A stretch of 64,000 nt of DNA from NCBI RefSeq assembly GCF_009830945.1, contig NZ_VWVV01000005.1, positions 1 through 64,000 on the forward strand, read 5' to 3'. A program made the position numbers and the translations under genes. This document shows, in pieces, positions 61,096-64,000 of the stretch (positions within the stretch are counted from its first letter, which is position 1; each line of letters starts with the position of its first letter). This DNA comes from Nocardiopsis sp. FR4. GTDB taxonomy: Bacteria > Actinomycetota > Actinomycetes > Streptosporangiales > Streptosporangiaceae. The notes under the pieces are model-generated. The model was not told where the DNA came from and searched no databases. It was given only the letters and a program-made list of their open reading frames with translations.

Positions 61096-62378
61096 AGGGC
61101 CGCCAGCGCGTCGACGAACTGCTCGGGCGTGGTCTGACCGTTGAACAGCGACTCGATCTCGGTCACCATCGGCGTGGCCACGTCCGGCGGCAGCGCCTGG
61201 TCCCAGGACAGCTGGAAGTGCGGCGCGTCGCGGACCATCTCGTACTGGAAGGTGGCGAAGTCCGGGTTGGGACTGTCGGCCACGGCCTCCTCGGCGTTGG
61301 CGGTGGTGGGCACCTCGCCGTTCGCCACCATGTCGGCCACGTACTCCTCCTGGGCTGTGTACTTGAGGAACTCCAGCGCCGCGTCCAGGTGGTCGCTCTC
61401 CGCCGTCACCGAGAAGAAGTTGGTCGGGTTGCCGACCACGTTGGCGGGGTCGCCCTCACCGCCGGGCAGCGGCGGGAACTCCACGTAGCCCAGGTCGTTC
61501 TCGGCGAACTCGCGTGCCTGGTCCAGGTGCGTGGAGTACTCCCACGACCCCATCAGGTGCATGGCCGCCCTCCCCTCCGAGAGCAGGGTGGAGGCGCCGC
61601 CCTCGGTGTAGCTCACCGAGGCGTAGGAGTCGCCGAAGGCGCCCCGGTCCACCAGGTCCTGGACCATCTCGGCGGCCTCCAGGACGGCCGGGTCGCGCCA
61701 GCCCTCGGAGTCGCCCTGCTGGATGCGGGCGAACACCCCGGGCCCGCCGATGCGGTCCACCAGGTACTGCATCCACATCTGCTCGGTCCAGGGGTCGGCG
61801 CCCGCGAGCGCGAAGGGGATGATCCCCTCCTCGTTGAAGGCGTCGACCAGGTCCAGGACGTCCTCCCAGGTCTCGGGGGGCTCCACGCCGACGTCCTCGA
61901 AGACCGCCTCGTTGTAGAAGAGGATGACCGGCTGCGTGCCGCGCAGCGGGATGCCGTACTGGACGCCGTCCACCTTGCCGGCCTCCAGGATGGAGGGGAT
62001 GAAGGACTCGGCGAACTCCGGGTCCTCGGCGAGCAGGTCGTCCAGCGGCTGGAGCATGTCCTGTTCGACGTAGGGTGCGATACTGCCCGCGCCCCAGTTG
62101 AAGAACACGTCGGGCTGCTGGCTGGAGCCCATCGCGGTGCGCAGGCGCTCCTCGTAGTTGTCGCCGGGGACCTCGTCGATGACGGCCTCGGTCTCGGAGT
62201 CCTCGTTGAACCGTTCGACGGCGCCTTCCTGCACCACGACCAGCGTGTCCTGGTACATCCACACGTGCATGCGGTCGTCTCCGCCGCCACCTCCGCCACC
62301 GCCGCCGGAACAGGCGGTGGCGGCGAGCAGGCAGAGCGCCGCTGCTCCGGCCAGGGAGCTCAGGCGGGGGGTTCTCAT
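61092..62378 (-). CDS. Extracellular sugar-binding lipoprotein of an ABC importer
   Basis: 428 residues from ATG 62378 with AGAGGAG upstream. A lipoprotein signal ends in the lipobox ATAC, followed by an unusual run of nine Gly then DD. The mature part is an MalE-type family 1 binding protein: GDNYEERLRTAMGSSQQPDVFFNWG, GIPLRGTQPVILFYNEAVFEDVGVEPPETWEDVLDLVDAF, and AAMHLMGSWEY. Located before a rhamnogalacturonan lyase gene and controlled by LacI-type sites, it probably binds pectin-derived oligosaccharides. Confidence 0.9.
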   Translation of the reverse strand: MRTPRLSSLAGAAALCLLAATACSGGGGGGGGGDDRMHVWMYQDTLVVVQEGAVERFNEDSETEAVIDEVPGDNYEERLRTAMGSSQQPDVFFNWGAGSIAPYVEQDMLQPLDDLLAEDPEFAESFIPSILEAGKVDGVQYGIPLRGTQPVILFYNEAVFEDVGVEPPETWEDVLDLVDAFNEEGIIPFALAGADPWTEQMWMQYLVDRIGGPGVFARIQQGDSEGWRDPAVLEAAEMVQDLVDRGAFGDSYASVSYTEGGASTLLSEGRAAMHLMGSWEYSTHLDQAREFAENDLGYVEFPPLPGGEGDPANVVGNPTNFFSVTAESDHLDAALEFLKYTAQEEYVADMVANGEVPTTANAEEAVADSPNPDFATFQYEMVRDAPHFQLSWDQALPPDVATPMVTEIESLFNGQTTPEQFVDALAAL

Positions 62379-62389
62379 GGCGACTCCTC

Positions 62390-62420
62390 TTTCGAAACTA
62401 TCGGGAGGTATTTCGAAATA
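62390..62420. promoter_or_regulatory. Twin TTTCGAAA operators before the ABC operon
   Basis: TTTCGAAA at 62390-62397 and the 12-bp palindrome TATTTCGAAATA at 62409-62420; their centres are 21 bp apart, two helical turns. CG-centred palindromes of this kind are bound by LacI-family repressors, and one is encoded divergently at 62527. The first site lies 12 bp before the binding-protein ATG. Confidence 0.7.
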
Positions 62421-62526
62421 TTTGCGCCCGAATGTACGCGGCGTGACGTGGGGCGTCAATAGTCAAGTGAGAGCTGGCTCACCTCGATTGTCACAACATC
62501 GCCGTGACCGCGTAGGATCAGGCACC

Positions 62527-63570
62527 GTGAGTGCAGACCCGACCCCCGACTCCATGCGCCCGACCGTCTCGGAGCCGGTAACGATCTCGAAAATTGCGGA
62601 AGCCGCAGGCGTATCGGTGCCCACGGTCTCCAAGGTGCTCAACGGGCGGGCCGACGTGGCCAGCGAGACCCGGGCGCGTGTGGAGGAACTGATCCGCCGC
62701 CACGGCTACCGGCGGCGCCGCGGCCCCGGCGGGGGCCGCTCCTCCATGATCGACCTGGTCTTTCACGAGCTCGACAGCGCCTGGGCGGTCGAGGTCATCC
62801 GCGGCGTGGAGAGCGTGGCCCGCTCCGAGGGCCTCAGCGTCGTGCTCACCGAGTCCGGGGGCGCCCAGACCCCGCGCGACGACTGGGTCGACGCCGTGCT
62901 CGCCCGCCAGTCCACCGCCGCGATCCTGGTCTTCTCCGACCTGGCGCCCGAACAGCGCACCCGCCTTACCGCGCGCGGCATCCCCTTCGTCGTGGTCGAC
63001 CCCGCGGGCGACCCGGGGCCCGACATGCCCTCGGTGGGCTCGGCCAACTGGAACGGCGGCCTGATCGCCACCCGCCACTTACTCGAACTCGGCCACCGGC
63101 GGATCGGGGTGATCGGCGGCCCCCGCCACGTGCTGTGCAGCAAGGCCCGCATCGACGGCTACGCCTCGGCCCTGGACTCCGCCGGTCTGAGCACCGACCC
63201 CGCCCTGGTCCGCTACGGCGACTTCCACGTGGAGAGCGGCCGCGACCGCGGCCTCGAACTGCTGCGCCTGCCCGATCCGCCCACCGCCGTCTTCGCGGGC
63301 AACGACCTACAGGCCATGGGCCTGTACGAGGCCGCCCGCGAGTCGGGGGTGCGCATCCCCGAGGACCTCAGCGTGGTCGGCTACGACGACCTGCCGGTGG
63401 CCCGGTGGATGGGTCCGCCGCTGACCACCGTGCGCCAGCCGCTCACCGAGATGGCCGAGGAGGCCACCCGGATGGCGCTCACGCTGGCCCGCGGCGGCAC
63501 CCCCGCCAACCTGCGCCTGGACCTGGCCACCGACCTGGTGGTGCGCCGCAGCAGCGCCCCGCCGCCCTGA
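62527..63570 (+). CDS. LacI-family transcriptional repressor
   Basis: 347 residues from GTG 62527. HTH: VTISKIAEAAGVSVPTVSKVLNGRADVASETRARVEELI, hinge, then the periplasmic-binding-protein-like effector domain (IDLVFHELDSAWAVEVIRGVE, FVVVDPAGDPG, RHLLELGHRRIGVIGGP, PTAVFAGNDLQAMG, SVVGYDDLPVARWMGPPLTTVRQPL). A promoter TTGTCA (62488-62493), 19 nt, TAGGAT (62513-62518) ends 8 nt before GTG, suggesting leaderless expression. It probably represses the divergent importer through the TTTCGAAA sites. Codon 63079-63081 is TTA, rare in this DNA. Confidence 0.9.
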   Translation: MSADPTPDSMRPTVSEPVTISKIAEAAGVSVPTVSKVLNGRADVASETRARVEELIRRHGYRRRRGPGGGRSSMIDLVFHELDSAWAVEVIRGVESVARSEGLSVVLTESGGAQTPRDDWVDAVLARQSTAAILVFSDLAPEQRTRLTARGIPFVVVDPAGDPGPDMPSVGSANWNGGLIATRHLLELGHRRIGVIGGPRHVLCSKARIDGYASALDSAGLSTDPALVRYGDFHVESGRDRGLELLRLPDPPTAVFAGNDLQAMGLYEAARESGVRIPEDLSVVGYDDLPVARWMGPPLTTVRQPLTEMAEEATRMALTLARGGTPANLRLDLATDLVVRRSSAPPP

Positions 63571-63612
63571 GCGCGGCCTCTTCCGGGGGGAGCTCCCGGA
63601 GCTTTGGGGGCC

Positions 63613-63641
63613 TTGGATGGAAAGCGCTTGCCTTGTAGGCT
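63613..63641 (+). promoter_or_regulatory. Promoter with LacI-type operator inside its spacer
   Basis: TTGGAT (63613-63618), 17 nt, TAGGCT (63636-63641). The spacer contains GGAAAGCGCTTGCC (63619-63632), a near-palindrome of the CG-centred AAAGCGCTT class. Repressor binding would directly block RNA polymerase at the lyase gene. Confidence 0.65.
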
Positions 63642-63672
63642 GGCCGCTCCCGCTCTACGAGGAGGCGTGTCC

Positions 63673-64000
63673 ATGCCAACCCCCCGGCGTTCCGTCCCGC
63701 GCACAAGTCCGCTGCTCGCGGGCGCGTGCGCGCTGATGATGGCGGCGAGCACCCCCGCCCTGGCCGAGCCGCGGTCCGACTCCGGAGTCCAGCTGGAACG
63801 GCTGGACCGGGGCCTGGTCGCGGTCCAGGCCCAGGAAGGCGTTTTCCTGAGCTGGCGGCTGCTGGCCTCCGAGGTCGGCGGCCACACCGACTCCGGGCTC
63901 CGGGGCCCCGCGTTCCGCGTCCACCGCGACGGCAGGGTGGTCGCCGTCGTCCGGGACAGCACCAACTTCCTGGACACCGGGGGGAACGCGGACTCCGAGT
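63673..64000 (+). CDS. Rhamnogalacturonan lyase (PL11-type), N-terminal part
   Basis: 109 residues are visible before the right edge cuts the gene. ATG 63673 follows GAGGAGG. A basic signal peptide (RRSVPRTSPLLAGACALMMAASTPALA) leads into GVQLERLDRGLVAV and GVFLSWRLLASE then FRVHRDGRVVA and RDSTNFLDTGG, the N-terminal fibronectin-like start of family 11 rhamnogalacturonan lyases (YesW/YesX). It cuts the rhamnose-galacturonate backbone of pectin outside the cell. The catalytic beta-propeller is beyond the window. Confidence 0.8.
   Translation, partial: MPTPRRSVPRTSPLLAGACALMMAASTPALAEPRSDSGVQLERLDRGLVAVQAQEGVFLSWRLLASEVGGHTDSGLRGPAFRVHRDGRVVAVVRDSTNFLDTGGNADSE

Noticed and set aside
62290-62330. 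Run of Gly codons in the binding protein as a repeat or assembly artefact
   Set aside because: It follows the lipobox Cys, where flexible linkers of low complexity are normal, and the frame stays open.

Overview
The window is very GC-rich, densely coded DNA with strong G/C bias at third codon positions. It carries mycothiol-linked formaldehyde oxidation (mscR), DUF397/XRE pairs, a SARP-type regulator, DUF574 methyltransferases and an S. cacaoi-like bla locus. Together these point to a filamentous actinomycete, most likely Nocardiopsis or a close relative; this placement is an inference from gene content. No rRNA, tRNA, transposase or integrase was recognised.

Layout. 1-3.9 kb: the end of a secreted peptidoglycan-binding repeat protein, a two-repeat type I-E CRISPR remnant with a leader-like flank, then a WhiJ-like module (DUF397, XRE-DUF5753 regulator, anti-sigma-type ATPase) in lower-GC DNA. 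3.9-12.9 kb: ketopantoate reductase, acyl-CoA ligase, MFS exporter, methyltransferase, a broken RNA-ligase-like gene, anmK with a sodium symporter, and an AraC/VOC pair. 13.1-17.4 kb: a DevR/DevS-like two-component system around a universal stress protein, followed by decayed USP, PPOX and HAD-like fragments. 17.7-27.4 kb: a small NPL-repeat protein, TetR/DHA2 exporter pair, MmyB-type regulator/SDR pair, small membrane and PPOX proteins, a Bcr/CflA exporter and a thrice-shifted MFS pseudogene. 27.5-38.3 kb: a putative glycosyltransferase, mscR with its MBL hydrolase, an SDR, a 1027-aa SARP regulator, a Tat-exported amidase, a PI-PLC-like enzyme and a class A beta-lactamase. 38.4-41.9 kb: blaA/blaB-like regulators and the lysG/lysE pair. 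42-46.8 kb: rhamnose catabolism (rhaI-rhaEW-rhaB). 47-52.2 kb: LuxR regulator, membrane protein, DUF574 methyltransferase and DHA2 exporter. 52.4-59.0 kb: an unusual cluster described below. 59.2-64 kb: a sugar ABC importer, its LacI regulator and the start of a rhamnogalacturonan lyase.

The most interesting region is 52.4-59.0 kb. It holds a GTP cyclohydrolase II homologue whose product-determining Tyr is Leu, a creatininase-family hydrolase, a 6-pyruvoyltetrahydropterin-synthase-fold protein lacking three catalytic/metal residues, an MDR dehydrogenase without the usual zinc Cys, a CDP-alcohol phosphatidyltransferase, a GT4 glycosyltransferase, a methyltransferase and a UPF0104 flippase-like protein. 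It resembles the context of S. coelicolor SCO6655/SCO6650. It suggests a GTP-derived formylaminopyrimidine or pterin-like metabolite that is glycosylated, methylated and perhaps membrane-attached.

The rha operon, the LacI-controlled ABC importer and the PL11 lyase fit together as use of pectin rhamnogalacturonan: extracellular cleavage, oligosaccharide import, then rhamnose breakdown. Several genes carry single-base frameshifts, mostly in short homopolymers. These may be true decay or sequencing error, and this uncertainty affects two enzymes of the 52-59 kb cluster.
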